Shown here piece by piece: positions 1-9,480 of a stretch of DNA of 64,000 nucleotides. How positions within the stretch are numbered: the stretch's first letter is position 1; every line of letters begins with the position of its first letter. The position numbers were made by a program, and so were the translations under genes. The notes under the pieces are model-generated. The model had not been told where the DNA came from. It saw only the letters and a list, made by a program, of their open reading frames with translations, and did no database searches. Source of the DNA: Litchfieldia alkalitelluris (GTDB lineage Bacteria > Bacillota > Bacilli > Bacillales > Bacillaceae_L); assembly GCF_002019645.1 (NCBI RefSeq), contig NZ_KV917374.1, positions 405,148 to 469,147 on the forward strand, in the 5' to 3' direction.

Positions 1-245
1 AATTATCATCATCATCACTATCGTCATCACTATTGCTATCATCATCATCTGTTTCAATTTCTAAAATGAGGACCTTACCGGTAAAAGCATCTATTTCAAT
101 TTCTGCTTTTCTGTTTCCATTTACTATTTCGATTTCGTATATATGACGGCTATCATCATTATCCAATTATATTTTCTACAACTTTTCCTTTGAAATTGCT
201 CAAAGCGATTTTTTTTGCTGCATACTCACCGCGGACAGGTGTTCC
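1..245 (-). pseudogene. PepSY-domain protein remnant, frameshifted, cut by window edge
   Basis: On the minus strand two reading frames together give a PepSY-type domain. The first half reads AAKKIALSNFKGKVVENI. After a one-base frame change near 161-170 the second half reads DSRHIYEIEIVNGNRKAEIE, then the typical DAFTGKVL ending and an acidic Asp/Ser-rich tail that runs off the window. PepSY domains are found in secreted or membrane proteins and are thought to modulate peptidases or bind ligands. No start codon or signal peptide is visible upstream (toward higher coordinates). This is therefore a decayed fragment or a frameshifted gene; the part outside the window cannot be judged. Confidence 0.6.
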
Positions 246-729
246 CAGGCAATCTTATCACCCGTAGAATATTTGAGCTAGACTGGGGCTACCTGCAGAA
301 AGAACAGCTTCATACGGTGGTTTCGTCTGGATATGGTTTTTGGGGCCCACCGATTCGCATTGGATCTCGATCTGAAATTGTTCAGATTACTGTAACTTTC
401 GCTCAACAAAGCTAAGCGGGTAAGTTAACGTAGGTACAATAATAACGAGTTTTTAGCCAAAGAAACCACTCCGTTGTCGTGAGTGGCTTCTTCTTTATAC
501 ACTTCATTTGTGTTCATATTGTACTTATGTTTATATACATGACACAAAACCCTATCGCAAGTAAATCAGTAGATTAGTCTCCCATTAATTTTATTAATTC
601 TAGGTAATCATTCTATAGGAGTCAGCTAACCATGGTTTGTTTTTTAGCCCTGAAGGAGGAGTATCAAATCTTTTGGCTAATTTAATATATGATAACGTTA
701 ATAACAAACAGCAAAGGGAGGAACTACTT
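246..729. other. gene-poor stretch with one terminator
   Basis: No convincing gene lies here. A 66-codon open frame at 215-415 has no clear ribosome binding site and I do not recognise its product. The only clear signal is the terminator at 459-498. Just ahead of the GH43 start, 690-703 (TGATAACGTTAATA) resembles a catabolite-response (cre) site with about two mismatches to the consensus. Confidence 0.4.
459..498 (+). terminator. rho-independent terminator
   Basis: Inverted repeat with arms GAAACCACTC and GAGTGGCTTC around a short loop, followed by a T-rich stretch. It would end plus-strand transcription from the remnant region at the window start and isolates the GH43 gene that follows. Confidence 0.6.
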
Positions 730-2250
730 ATGGCTAAAACAGTTGTAACCAACCCTATATTTTGGTCGGATGTTCCAGATGTAGATGTAATAAGAGTGGA
801 CTCAGTTTATTATATGGTTAGTACAAGCATGCATACCTTTCCAGGTTGCCCAATTATGAAATCAGAGAATTTACTAGATTGGGAAACGATCGGATATGTA
901 TTTGATCATTTAGAGGATAATTCTGCCCATAATCTATTAGATGGTAAAGGGATTTATGGACAAGGACAATGGGCTACATCGTTGCGTTTACATAATGATA
1001 CGTTTTACCTTTGTTTTTCAAGTAATGATATGAATCAGTTTTATATTTATCAAACAAAGGATATTGAAGGTGGGAAATGGAAGCGCTCTACTATTGATGG
1101 AATCTATCATGATCCTGCCTTACTTTTTGATGAAAATAGAGTATTTGTGATTTATGGTTGTGGAGATATTCATATTACGGAGTTAAATGATGATTTGACA
1201 GCAGTTAAGTCTGGAGGAGTTAATCAACGGTTGTTAGAAACGCCAAAAGAAGGTATAGGTCTTAGATGTGAAGGATGTCATGCATATAAGATTAATGGCT
1301 ATTATTATTTATTATTTATAGAATGGCCAACGACTGAAAAACAACGCAGAAGGCAGGTTGGTTATCGTTCAAAAGAGCTTTTGGGAGAATATGAACGTAA
1401 AATCATTTTTGACGATGACATGGGATATCACAATAAAGGAATTGCACAAGGGGCCATTTTTGATACGCTTGACCATGAATGGTATGCGATGCTGTTTCAG
1501 GATCATGATGCAGTTGGTCGGATTCCTTATGTTTTACCTGTGAAGTGGGAAAATGGTTGGCCAATGATTGGCATAGATGGAAAAGCACCAAATGAATTTG
1601 AAGTTAATTTGCCTTCATCAACCCATCAACCATTAGTAACAAGTGATGAGTTTGATTATAAAGAAGATAAACTATCCTTAAACTGGCAATGGAACCATAA
1701 CCCGGATAATGAATTATGGTCACTTGTGAAACGACCTGGTTATTTACGCTTACAAACAGGGAATTTTACAGACACAATACTACAAGCTCGTAATACATTA
1801 ACACAAAGAACAGAAGGGCCATCTTGTACCGGTATCACTTTAGTGGATATATCAAATATGCAACAGGGTGATCATGCGGGATTAGTTGCACTTCAAAATA
1901 CCTTCGGAACAGTGGGCATTCAAGTAGCCGAAAATGGCGAAAACTATGTCATTATGACTGTTAATAATGGTACTGGCGGAGAAGAAATCGTTGAGAAACA
2001 AATCATTCAAGGTAACCTCATCTATCTAAAAATACACTTTAATTTTGAAGATAGTATAGATGAAGCAGAGTTTTATTATTCTATGAATGGTGAGAATTGG
2101 ACTCAGATTGGGAACATACTAAAAATGAAGTACACTTTAGACCATTTCATGGGCTATCGTATCGGTCTTTTCAACTATGCAACGAAGAAAATTGGCGGCT
2201 ATGTTGACTTTGATTTCTTTCATTATCAAAAAAATAATAAACGAATATAA
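730..2250 (+). CDS. GH43 family glycosidase (beta-xylosidase/arabinofuranosidase type)
   Basis: A 506-residue cytoplasmic glycoside hydrolase, with no signal peptide. The five-bladed GH43 propeller spans about residues 5-300. The expected catalytic triad is visible: Asp17 in VPDVDVIRV (general base), Asp128 in IYHDPALLFD (pKa modulator) and Glu181 in LRCEGCHAYK (general acid). Residues from about 310 form a beta-sandwich like that of beta-xylosidases (DUF1349/GH43_C2 type). Family members cleave terminal xylose or arabinose from oligosaccharides taken up from plant hemicellulose. The start is set at the ATG at 730 because AGGGAGGA lies 7-8 bases upstream; an upstream ATG at 637 lacks one. Exact substrate is not decidable from sequence alone. 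Confidence 0.85.
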   Translation: MAKTVVTNPIFWSDVPDVDVIRVDSVYYMVSTSMHTFPGCPIMKSENLLDWETIGYVFDHLEDNSAHNLLDGKGIYGQGQWATSLRLHNDTFYLCFSSNDMNQFYIYQTKDIEGGKWKRSTIDGIYHDPALLFDENRVFVIYGCGDIHITELNDDLTAVKSGGVNQRLLETPKEGIGLRCEGCHAYKINGYYYLLFIEWPTTEKQRRRQVGYRSKELLGEYERKIIFDDDMGYHNKGIAQGAIFDTLDHEWYAMLFQDHDAVGRIPYVLPVKWENGWPMIGIDGKAPNEFEVNLPSSTHQPLVTSDEFDYKEDKLSLNWQWNHNPDNELWSLVKRPGYLRLQTGNFTDTILQARNTLTQRTEGPSCTGITLVDISNMQQGDHAGLVALQNTFGTVGIQVAENGENYVIMTVNNGTGGEEIVEKQIIQGNLIYLKIHFNFEDSIDEAEFYYSMNGENWTQIGNILKMKYTLDHFMGYRIGLFNYATKKIGGYVDFDFFHYQKNNKRI

Positions 2251-2344
2251 AGTAATTAGTAGTTTTAAAAGTAAAGCAGTCGATTCCAGTAAATGGAATT
2301 GAGAATAAGTATTTTTAGGGTAAGCCCAAATGTAAATTTGTTTA

Positions 2345-2530
2345 GTAACATGGAGGATAATGAAAAGTACTAACGCAATGGGAATGGGCGGAAGTTCACT
2401 CGACTCCTGCGGGATGCAGCGGGCACTGTGAGACCCCGCAGGAGTCTTTTGCGACGAGGAGGCTCACCGCACGCCCCGCGGAAAGCGAGTGGACTGTAGC
2501 GAATGAAATTGTGAGACTAAGTATTTTCAG
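2345..2530. repeat. dispersed REP-like hairpin element, copy 1
   Basis: GC-rich imperfect palindrome in AT-rich surroundings. The core has GACTCCTGCGGGAT and its complement ACCCCGCAGGAGTC, then GCGACGAGGAGGCTCACC, then CCCCGCGGAAAGCGAGTGGA, ending in TAAGTATTTTCAG. Copies 2 and 3 are at 28378-28569 and 37786-37978. It carries no ORF. It lies between the GH43 gene and the epimerase-like gene, and no further gene is visible in the 328-base gap. Confidence 0.85.
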
Positions 2531-2578
2531 GGTAGGCTTCTATTCTAAATAAGTATACTAAAAGAGGAGGGAATAAGT

Positions 2579-3595
2579 ATGAAGGTATTGTTTATCGGTG
2601 GAACAGGCCTGATCAGTAGCGCAGCTTCACAACTAGCCGTTCTGCAAGGCATTGATCTTTATCTACTAAATCGAGGAAATCGTAGCTCTTTTGTTCCAAA
2701 TGGAGCAAAAGTCATTAAAGGTGATATAAATAACCGAAATGAAATGGAATCCATACTAGAAAACCAATTTTTCGATGTGGTCGTGAATTGGATTATTTTT
2801 TCACCAGAAGAGATAGAACGAGATATTCATTATTTCTCTGGTAAAACCAATCAATATATCTTTATCAGTACGGTGGCTACATACGAAAGACCGCCTAGTT
2901 ATTATATCGTAGATGAATCAACGCCACAATATAATCCGGTATGGGACTATGCAACAAACAAAATAGCTTGTGAGGAAAGGTTAATAAAAGAATATCAAAA
3001 CAATCATTTTCCGATGACAATTGTTCGCCCTTCTCATACATATGGAGAGACAACAATCCCTTTCGCAGTTACAAGTGCTGCTCATCCATGGACACTTATT
3101 GATCGGATTATGAAAGAAAAGAAAATCATTGTTCCAGGAGATGGAACTTCTTTATGGACGATCACGCATAATACGGATTTTGCAAAGGGCTTAGTTGGCT
3201 TATTAGGAAATCCTCTTGCTATAGGCGAAGCATTTCATATTACTTCTGATGAGGTTCAAACCTGGAATCAGTATCTAAATATAATAGGTCAAGTTCTTGG
3301 AATTGAACCAAAGATGAGCCATATGACATCAGAGTGCATTTCACTATTTTTACCCGAGATGAAGGCACCGTTATTTGGAGATGCCTCTAATAGCTACATA
3401 GTCGATAACAGTAAAATAAAGAAGTTTATTCCGCAATATAAAGCTACGACAACGTTTGAAGTTGGAATTCAACAATCAATAGCCTATTTTAAAAATCACC
3501 ATGAACGACAAACGATAGATAATGAGCTTAATGCGAGAATGGATAGGGCAATTACAACCTATGAGGATTTTTTATCATCTGTAAATGCTTTATAA
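2579..3595 (+). CDS. NAD-dependent epimerase/dehydratase family protein (extended SDR)
   Basis: A 338-residue extended short-chain dehydrogenase. The N-terminal nucleotide-binding signature is KVLFIGGTGLISS, acidic residues follow the second strand, and the YxxxK active-site motif appears as WDYATNKIACEE around residues 120-130. The family binds NAD(P) and usually acts on nucleotide sugars. This subgroup, with the FISTVATYE and RPSHTYGE motifs, is annotated only as NAD-dependent epimerase/dehydratase, so the substrate is unknown. Start ATG at 2579 follows AGAGGAGGGAATAAGT. A role in sugar metabolism beside the GH43 and Gfo/Idh/MocA genes is inference. Confidence 0.8.
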   Translation: MKVLFIGGTGLISSAASQLAVLQGIDLYLLNRGNRSSFVPNGAKVIKGDINNRNEMESILENQFFDVVVNWIIFSPEEIERDIHYFSGKTNQYIFISTVATYERPPSYYIVDESTPQYNPVWDYATNKIACEERLIKEYQNNHFPMTIVRPSHTYGETTIPFAVTSAAHPWTLIDRIMKEKKIIVPGDGTSLWTITHNTDFAKGLVGLLGNPLAIGEAFHITSDEVQTWNQYLNIIGQVLGIEPKMSHMTSECISLFLPEMKAPLFGDASNSYIVDNSKIKKFIPQYKATTTFEVGIQQSIAYFKNHHERQTIDNELNARMDRAITTYEDFLSSVNAL

Positions 3596-3652
3596 TTGCC
3601 TTATTTAGGTTTACATTCCCATATCATTCGGACCTTAGATTAGTATTAAAGA

Positions 3653-3692
3653 GAAGTATCAAAGGAAAAATCTTAATATCTTTTGGTACTTC
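3653..3692 (+). terminator. rho-independent terminator-like hairpin
   Basis: Arms GAAGTATCAAAGGA and TCTTTTGGTACTTC pair with a few G-U pairs and are followed by a TTATTT stretch. It sits between the convergent epimerase-like gene and the DUF1835 gene, so it may serve both strands. Confidence 0.55.
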
Positions 3693-3814
3693 TTATTTAT
3701 ATCATAGACCTTGTTTTAACCTGATCTGGAGTTAACTGGCATCCCAGAAAGCATACAAAATCATCTAAAATAGTGTCTTTCCCTATATTCAAGTTTCATC
3801 TTTACTTGTTCATC

Positions 3815-4936
3815 CTATTTTAATTTAACACTGTAGTGTCTCATTGATTTTGGAACCCCTTTTAATTCAAGTTTTCCGTTGTAGATCAATTCACGTATTC
3901 TATATTCCAGATAAAAAACATTAACTAGTTCATTAGAATTATCCATAAATTCAGCGATTACAATCACTGTTTTGATAAAGTCTTTACGTTCTTGATTTTT
4001 ATGAAGTGTTTCGATGATATGGATAATTTGCTCATCATAGTAATTCTCGGAAACATTTAGTATCTCTTCTTGATTCCAAATGCGTAATACTTCTTTTGAT
4101 TGAGATAAATTCTCCCAGTCTTTTATAAACTGTTCCTTTTTATGATGTGGTAAGAGATTTTTTGCCTTATTACGCTCAAATAAAACTTTCAAATCAATAG
4201 GTTGAACTTGGCTTGTATGGGATATAAGTTCTCTACTATGATCTGGCATAATATCTTCTGTATATGAATCAGTCGAATTTATTATATAGATATTATTAGC
4301 TTTATTTCTCAGTAAATAAAGGATATAACGTAATCCAATTTGTTCTTCAGCATTATTTGCTGTCCAAATAAAGACGGGTGCTTGCTCTGATATATCATCG
4401 ATTTCTAAAAGAGTATTTGCAAACTTGTTACAATACTGATAGTCATCTTGGTCCTCAAAGTTAATATGGTCATAAAACCAATCCTTACGGTAAGATTGTC
4501 CTATTCTCTCATGTAAGCTCCAAAGAGGACCGATAGAGAAGGGATCTTGAAAGCCAATAACGTGCTTTGGTCGGTCTATTCCAACTCTAATAGCCCCTGC
4601 AGCAGATTCTGACGAAACGATATGAACAGGTACAACTATGTAATTATCTTTGTCAAGAGTATTGGATTTCTGTTCCTTAATCTGTTTGTTGATTTCTATA
4701 GTTATTAAGTTTAGATCTTGTTGGTTAATAAAATACCCACTGCCCCTAAGTGGATCCATGTTTTCATGGTTAAAAGATTCAAACTCTCCTGCATGATTAA
4801 TCTCATATGTCTCCCAACCATTGTCCTCTGCTAAATCTGAAACGGTGAGATAGCTATCTGTTTCAATTTTATTTACAAAAATGACATTAGGTTCTATAAA
4901 GAAATAAATAAAGTGATCATTTACTTTTGTTTTAAT
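3815..4936 (-). CDS. DUF1835 domain protein with apparent ATT start
   Basis: The first in-frame ATG (4759) gives 314 residues, but the same frame stays open upstream to 4969 with protein-like sequence (e.g. DHFIYFFIEPNVIFVNKI). A strong AGGAGG at about 4945-4951 lies 8 bases before an ATT codon at 4936-4934, followed by AAA ACA AAA. That would make a 373-residue protein. No ATG, GTG or TTG occurs in frame between 4969 and 4759. The DUF1835 domain covers the region with VHIVSSESAAGAIRVG and FQDPFSIGPL; a DUF3658-like C-terminal part follows. Function unknown. Either ATT is a rare start codon here or an ATG has mutated and the gene is weakened. Confidence 0.75.
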   Translation of the reverse strand: MKTKVNDHFIYFFIEPNVIFVNKIETDSYLTVSDLAEDNGWETYEINHAGEFESFNHENMDPLRGSGYFINQQDLNLITIEINKQIKEQKSNTLDKDNYIVVPVHIVSSESAAGAIRVGIDRPKHVIGFQDPFSIGPLWSLHERIGQSYRKDWFYDHINFEDQDDYQYCNKFANTLLEIDDISEQAPVFIWTANNAEEQIGLRYILYLLRNKANNIYIINSTDSYTEDIMPDHSRELISHTSQVQPIDLKVLFERNKAKNLLPHHKKEQFIKDWENLSQSKEVLRIWNQEEILNVSENYYDEQIIHIIETLHKNQERKDFIKTVIVIAEFMDNSNELVNVFYLEYRIRELIYNGKLELKGVPKSMRHYSVKLK

Positions 4937-5131
4937 AAAAAATACCTCCTCTTTATCTGATTGTTCTTATTTTAGTAGGGTATACCTTATTTTAACAAAA
5001 AATGGAACATACTTATAATTGTATATAGTAATTATAAATTTAAGAGTTCTCCTTGATATTCATAGTAAAAATAAAATCTTATTGCTAAAGTGAAAATAGA
5101 TAAAGTTTCTAACAAGAGAGGAGAAATAATC

Positions 5132-6115
5132 ATGAAACTAGATAAAGTCCGTTGGGGTATGATTGGCTGTGGAGATGTAACAGAAGTGAAAAGAGGGCCA
5201 GCATTCCAAAAGGTTAAAAATTCAGAGTTAGTTGCCGTGATGCGGAGAACGGGTGAACTAGCTAGAGACTATGCGGAACGACATAATGTTCCGAAGTGGT
5301 ATGATGATGCTGACGCACTAATTAACGACCCTGATGTAGATGCTGTTTATATTGCAACACCTCCTGGTTCACATAAAGAATATACAATTAAAGTTGCAAA
5401 GGCAGGAAAGCCTGTTTATGTTGAAAAGCCAATGGCACTTAATTGGGCAGAATGCAATGAAATGATTGCAGCCTGTAAAGCTGCTCATGTTCCTTTATAT
5501 GAGGCATACTATCGAAGGGCACAGCCGAGATTTGTTAAGATTAAAGAGCTGTTGGAAAGTAAAGTGATCGGAGATATCCGTTTCGTATCAACAACACAAT
5601 ATCAAAAAGCTACTGAAGAATTTAAAAACTTGAAAAATCTCCCATGGAGGGTTCAACCTGAATTGTCCGGAGGGGGACTGTTTTTTGATTTAGCCAGTCA
5701 TACATTAGATATATTAGATTATTTACTTGGACCGATCAAAGAGACAAAAGGATTTGCTTCAAATCAAGCGGGTTATTATCATGCAGAGGATATTGTTACA
5801 GGTATCTATCAGTTCGAATCTGGAATCCATGGATTTGGGAATTGGTGTTTTTCTGCTTTTGAGGATAGAGATGTGAATCAAATTGTCGGTAGTAAGGGGA
5901 GTATTACCTTTTCCACCTTTGGAGATGACCCTATTGTTTTAACAACTGCTAATGGAAAAGAGCAATGGAATTTTGTACGGCCGCATCATGTCCATCAGCC
6001 TCTTGTAGAAACGATTGTTTCTGATTTAACAGGAGATAGTAATAACTCGTGCCCAAGTACTGGAGTCACTGGTGCGAGGACGAACCGAATCATGGAAGAA
6101 TTGGTTAAAGGGTGA
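5132..6115 (+). CDS. Gfo/Idh/MocA family oxidoreductase
   Basis: A 327-residue NAD(P)-dependent oxidoreductase. The N-terminal Rossmann motif is RWGMIGCGDVTEVK, the family Glu-Lys-Pro motif is YVEKPMALN, and the C-terminal half is the usual alpha/beta substrate domain. Members oxidise or reduce sugars, inositols or sugar derivatives. The start is the ATG at 5132, preceded by AGAGAGGAG; the upstream ATG at 5090 has no ribosome binding site. No partner gene pins the substrate, but nearby GH43 and epimerase-like genes make a sugar substrate reasonable (inference). Confidence 0.85.
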   Translation: MKLDKVRWGMIGCGDVTEVKRGPAFQKVKNSELVAVMRRTGELARDYAERHNVPKWYDDADALINDPDVDAVYIATPPGSHKEYTIKVAKAGKPVYVEKPMALNWAECNEMIAACKAAHVPLYEAYYRRAQPRFVKIKELLESKVIGDIRFVSTTQYQKATEEFKNLKNLPWRVQPELSGGGLFFDLASHTLDILDYLLGPIKETKGFASNQAGYYHAEDIVTGIYQFESGIHGFGNWCFSAFEDRDVNQIVGSKGSITFSTFGDDPIVLTTANGKEQWNFVRPHHVHQPLVETIVSDLTGDSNNSCPSTGVTGARTNRIMEELVKG

Positions 6116-6313
6116 CAGAGCATCTGATCCTTTTCATATGGGCTGAATAACCTGCCGCAAAAAGTTGTTCTGGATCGTAGCGTTTGACAGTTCCTTAGCG
6201 CGTGGACCTCCTGGCATTGCTAGGTCAATGTCAATAACACCATCTGAAGATTTGACATGACCTTCTCTCCCGCCAAAAGCAGTAGCAGATGAAGTAAATA
6301 AATTATTAGACAT
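6116..6313 (-). pseudogene. truncated, frameshifted organic hydroperoxide resistance (Ohr/OsmC) gene
   Basis: Minus strand, starting at the ATG at 6313 with AGGAGAG upstream. The first 45 or so residues match the Ohr N-terminus (MSNNLFTSSATAFGGREGHV, then DIDLAMPGGPRAK). The frame then shifts: YDPEQLFAAGYSA, the next conserved Ohr block, is readable in another frame, after which similarity stops at the end of the Gfo/Idh/MocA gene. The rest, including both redox cysteines, is missing. Ohr reduces organic hydroperoxides with thiols, so this copy cannot be active. Confidence 0.8.
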
Positions 6314-6515
6314 ACAAAGACTCTCCTGTATTGATATGTTTCTACCTACTTTTTAATTACCCGTTCATCTGTTTTTTACACTTAAAAAAAAGAATTTGTG
6401 TTTCCTGTCTAATTTTCTACATGACGGGTCCTTTCAAATTATCAATATTGTTACAACATTTTATATATAAAATAGGCAATACTATAAAAATCATTATTTT
6501 AAGGAGATGGATGTG

Positions 6516-7721
6516 ATGGACTTACAAAGTGGTAAGTTTTATTGGCCAACAACCTTTCCTAACAAGCCTACATATCCTATGTTAGAGGAAGATATAAAAT
6601 GCGATGTATTAATAATTGGTGGTGGAAGTTCGGGTGCTCAATGTGCTCATTATTTAAGTGAAGCAGATTTAGATGTGGTAGTAGTAGATAAACGTCAGAT
6701 TGGAGAAGGTAGTACAAGTACCAATACAGCACTTCTTCAGTATTTGGGAGATAAGATGTTATTCGAATTAGTAAATTCCTTTGGTGAGGACAAAGCAATC
6801 TTACATACAAAACTATGTGAAGAGGCAATAAATGATATTGAAAAGCAATCGATGTCCATGGAGATTGACTCGGAATTTACCCGTAGAGATTCGCTTTATT
6901 TTGCTAGTGACAAACATGGGGTAGAGAAGCTGAAAAAAGAGCATCACTATCTGGAGAAACATGGCTTTAAGGTGGATTTACTATCTGAGATTCAAATTAG
7001 TGAACGTTATCCTTTTCGTAAGGAATTAGCTCTTTATACGTATGATGATGGTGAGCTTAATCCTTTTAAATACAATCATGGCCTTTTAAAAGAAGCACAT
7101 AAAAAAGGTGTTTCTATTTATGAGCAAACAAATATTACGGGCAAGAAATTAGAGAAGGATAAAGCAACATTTTACACTGAAAATGGCCATTCTATTGAAG
7201 CTGGTCAGGTGATTATTGCTGCCGGTTATGAGGGATTAGAATTTAAAAAGGAAAAAAACGCACTTATTACTAGTGCTTATTCAGTGGTAACTAATCCGGT
7301 CACGGAGTTCACAGATTGGTATAAACAAACTTTAATATGGGAAACAGCACGACCTTATATGTATATGAGGACAACGAAAGACAATCGGATTATCATTGGT
7401 GGATTAGATGATAATACGACGTATCCGGAGGACCGTGATTCTAAGATTATCCATAAAAAAGACAAGCTTATCGAAGAATTTAACAAATTCTTTCCAAACA
7501 TTCAGGTTCATCCTGAATACTATTTAGGAGCTTTTTATGGAGGTACTCATGATGGATTACCCCTTATTGGAAAATATGAAGAGTTCCCCAACTGCTTTTT
7601 CTTATTTGCCTATGGAGATAATGGACTAGTCTACAGTGGTGCGCTTTCAAAAATACTAAAAGATGTGATCATCAAAGGCACTCATTCATCGCTCAGTTTA
7701 TATTTAAAGGAGCTCGAATAA
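6516..7721 (+). CDS. DadA-like FAD-dependent oxidoreductase
   Basis: A 401-residue flavoenzyme of the glycine/D-amino-acid oxidase (DAO) family. The FAD-binding motif is CDVLIIGGGSSGAQCAHYL (about residues 29-47), followed by the acidic end of the second strand (VVVVDKRQIGEGSTS). A second flavin-contact block, GGTHDGLPLIG, lies near the C-terminus. Family members oxidise secondary or primary amines of amino acids or polyamines. The start is the ATG at 6516, nine bases after AAGGAG (6501-6506); the ATG at 6507 lies too close to that site. No neighbour points to a substrate. Confidence 0.8.
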   Translation: MDLQSGKFYWPTTFPNKPTYPMLEEDIKCDVLIIGGGSSGAQCAHYLSEADLDVVVVDKRQIGEGSTSTNTALLQYLGDKMLFELVNSFGEDKAILHTKLCEEAINDIEKQSMSMEIDSEFTRRDSLYFASDKHGVEKLKKEHHYLEKHGFKVDLLSEIQISERYPFRKELALYTYDDGELNPFKYNHGLLKEAHKKGVSIYEQTNITGKKLEKDKATFYTENGHSIEAGQVIIAAGYEGLEFKKEKNALITSAYSVVTNPVTEFTDWYKQTLIWETARPYMYMRTTKDNRIIIGGLDDNTTYPEDRDSKIIHKKDKLIEEFNKFFPNIQVHPEYYLGAFYGGTHDGLPLIGKYEEFPNCFFLFAYGDNGLVYSGALSKILKDVIIKGTHSSLSLYLKELE

Positions 7722-7783
7722 TTTGCCTTATGGGAATAAGTAGACCACAGAGCTCAGTTTTAAATTTAATATAATAAAATAAC

Positions 7784-7818
7784 AAAATCAGGAAATCTAC
7801 TATCGATTTCCTGATTTT
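7784..7818. terminator. bidirectional rho-independent terminator
   Basis: Perfect 13-base arms AAAATCAGGAAAT and ATTTCCTGATTTT around a 9-base loop, with A-rich and T-rich flanks. It lies between two convergent genes and can end both the flavoenzyme and the L,D-transpeptidase transcripts. Confidence 0.85.
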
Positions 7819-7834
7819 CATTTCTAAAAACGCT

Positions 7835-9256
7835 CTAGTAAACAACGACAGGGTCATAGACTCTGAGATTATCATACACAGCTTTCATCACACTAGGAGA
7901 AACGTTGACACAGCCACCAGAACCTGCAGTAAGATATGCATTACTGGACCAGTTCGTACGCCAGCTCGCATCGTGGAAGCCTTGCCCACTGTTAGTAAAA
8001 GGTGCCCAGTAATCGACTTCAATTGAATAATCAGGATTGCCCACCGAACTACCTGAGAGTGTATAGGGTGAACGTTTGAAGAGGATATACCAAACTCCTG
8101 GCGATGTATCTTCACCAGTACTATGTTTGCCAGTGACGACATTGGTGGTTAATACTAATTTTCCTTCCCTATAAATCCAAATGCGTTGTTCTGCAATGGA
8201 TACTTCAGCGTAAGTATCACCAATACCGTTATTATCAGTTATTTCATACCCATACCCTTCGTTGCTCCAGCCGTTTCCATAAGTATTTGAAGCAGAAATG
8301 GTTGTTTCTTCTTTTTTAAACGCTTGTAGAATCAGTTGTGACTCTTTTTCTACATCAAGTGCCCAACCATAGCCTTGCCCTTTCACCGAAATAACCGAGC
8401 CGGAATGAGTCTTAAAGGTAAAATCTTTTCCAAGTGTAGATTGTGATTCATTAATTTCAGCAATTTTTTTATCAATGGAGTGTTTGTCTATCAAGACCTT
8501 TAAATCCTCAGATAAGTGGGCGTCTTCTATAAGTTCACTAGCCTTTAATGAATGCACTTTATCCTGTACTTTATACTCAACGGTATGCTGTAAAAATGCT
8601 TGTAGCTTTTTCTCTTGGTTTAATACAACCTCACTGTCTTCCTTATTCGGCTGTAAATAGATAGGATTTAGATGGATTTCACTCGTATAATCCTGCTTGT
8701 CGTATTCAGTTAATAATTTGCTAACATCAAGTTGTTCGCCATCAACACTTTTTGACACGACAATTTTACCATTCTCTAGAGTGACCTTTGAATCTGTAGG
8801 AGCTTTTAGATTCAGATTCATTAAGTTGAGTGTTCGTTCTAGGTGATTTTTCAGTGTTTCACTTCGATATTGATCTTGCTTGCTTGGAGATAGCAAGTAA
8901 CTTGTTTGCTCGGACGAGGGCCAAAATGTCCACTGACTTTTTAATAACTTTTTGACTTCTGGTAAATCATGTTCGGTAAATTCCATCTGTAGATCGTTTC
9001 CGTCTAAAATATGTTTCTCCCTAATATAGACATCATTTGTTAAAACAGATGTTTGCAATTTCTCTAGAGCCTGCATAGCAGTCATTCCATTGACCGCTAT
9101 ATTGTTAATCGTAACTTTCGCATTAAAATGAGTTGCCTGATAATAACTAATAGCTCCGATAATGAGAGCAGTAATTAATATAATAATTGCTGTGACATAC
9201 TTCCAGTTTCTAAACCATTTAACTGATTTTTTGTGTGAATGTTTAATTTCTCCCAT
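7835..9256 (-). CDS. membrane-anchored L,D-transpeptidase (YkuD domain)
   Basis: A 473-residue protein. One N-terminal membrane segment (about residues 18-38) follows a basic cytoplasmic start (HSHKKSVKWFRNWK), so the rest is outside the cell. Residues 50-310 hold two putative peptidoglycan-binding repeats of the PG_binding_4 type. The C-terminal YkuD domain carries the catalytic pair His428 (GFHDASWR) and Cys449 (GSGGCVNVSP). The family makes 3-3 peptidoglycan cross-links or attaches other molecules to peptide stems. This anchored architecture is common in Bacillaceae. It is transcribed alone. Confidence 0.88.
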   Translation of the reverse strand: MGEIKHSHKKSVKWFRNWKYVTAIIILITALIIGAISYYQATHFNAKVTINNIAVNGMTAMQALEKLQTSVLTNDVYIREKHILDGNDLQMEFTEHDLPEVKKLLKSQWTFWPSSEQTSYLLSPSKQDQYRSETLKNHLERTLNLMNLNLKAPTDSKVTLENGKIVVSKSVDGEQLDVSKLLTEYDKQDYTSEIHLNPIYLQPNKEDSEVVLNQEKKLQAFLQHTVEYKVQDKVHSLKASELIEDAHLSEDLKVLIDKHSIDKKIAEINESQSTLGKDFTFKTHSGSVISVKGQGYGWALDVEKESQLILQAFKKEETTISASNTYGNGWSNEGYGYEITDNNGIGDTYAEVSIAEQRIWIYREGKLVLTTNVVTGKHSTGEDTSPGVWYILFKRSPYTLSGSSVGNPDYSIEVDYWAPFTNSGQGFHDASWRTNWSSNAYLTAGSGGCVNVSPSVMKAVYDNLRVYDPVVVY

Positions 9257-9480
9257 TGATTGTTCAACAGCGTATCCGATATATATCCCCCCATTATCCC
9301 CCTGAGAATTCTAATATTCCATTTATTACCTATATTGTAATTGTACTAGGGACAATTGTATATAATTTGTCGTAATTTGGAAGTTTTCGATTTTTTATTT
9401 TAAAAAGGTTTGTAAGAAATCATAGGAAGATGAGTGGAGTATAGAATAAGCGAAAAAAATCTATATAGACAGATGAAAAA

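Noticed and set aside
215-415. 66-codon frame near the left edge
   Set aside because: No ribosome binding site and no recognisable similarity; I could not support either a gene or an element.
6331-6516. 61-codon hydrophobic frame ahead of the DadA-like gene
   Set aside because: No ribosome binding site; it runs into the true start of the next gene and has low-complexity AT-rich composition.
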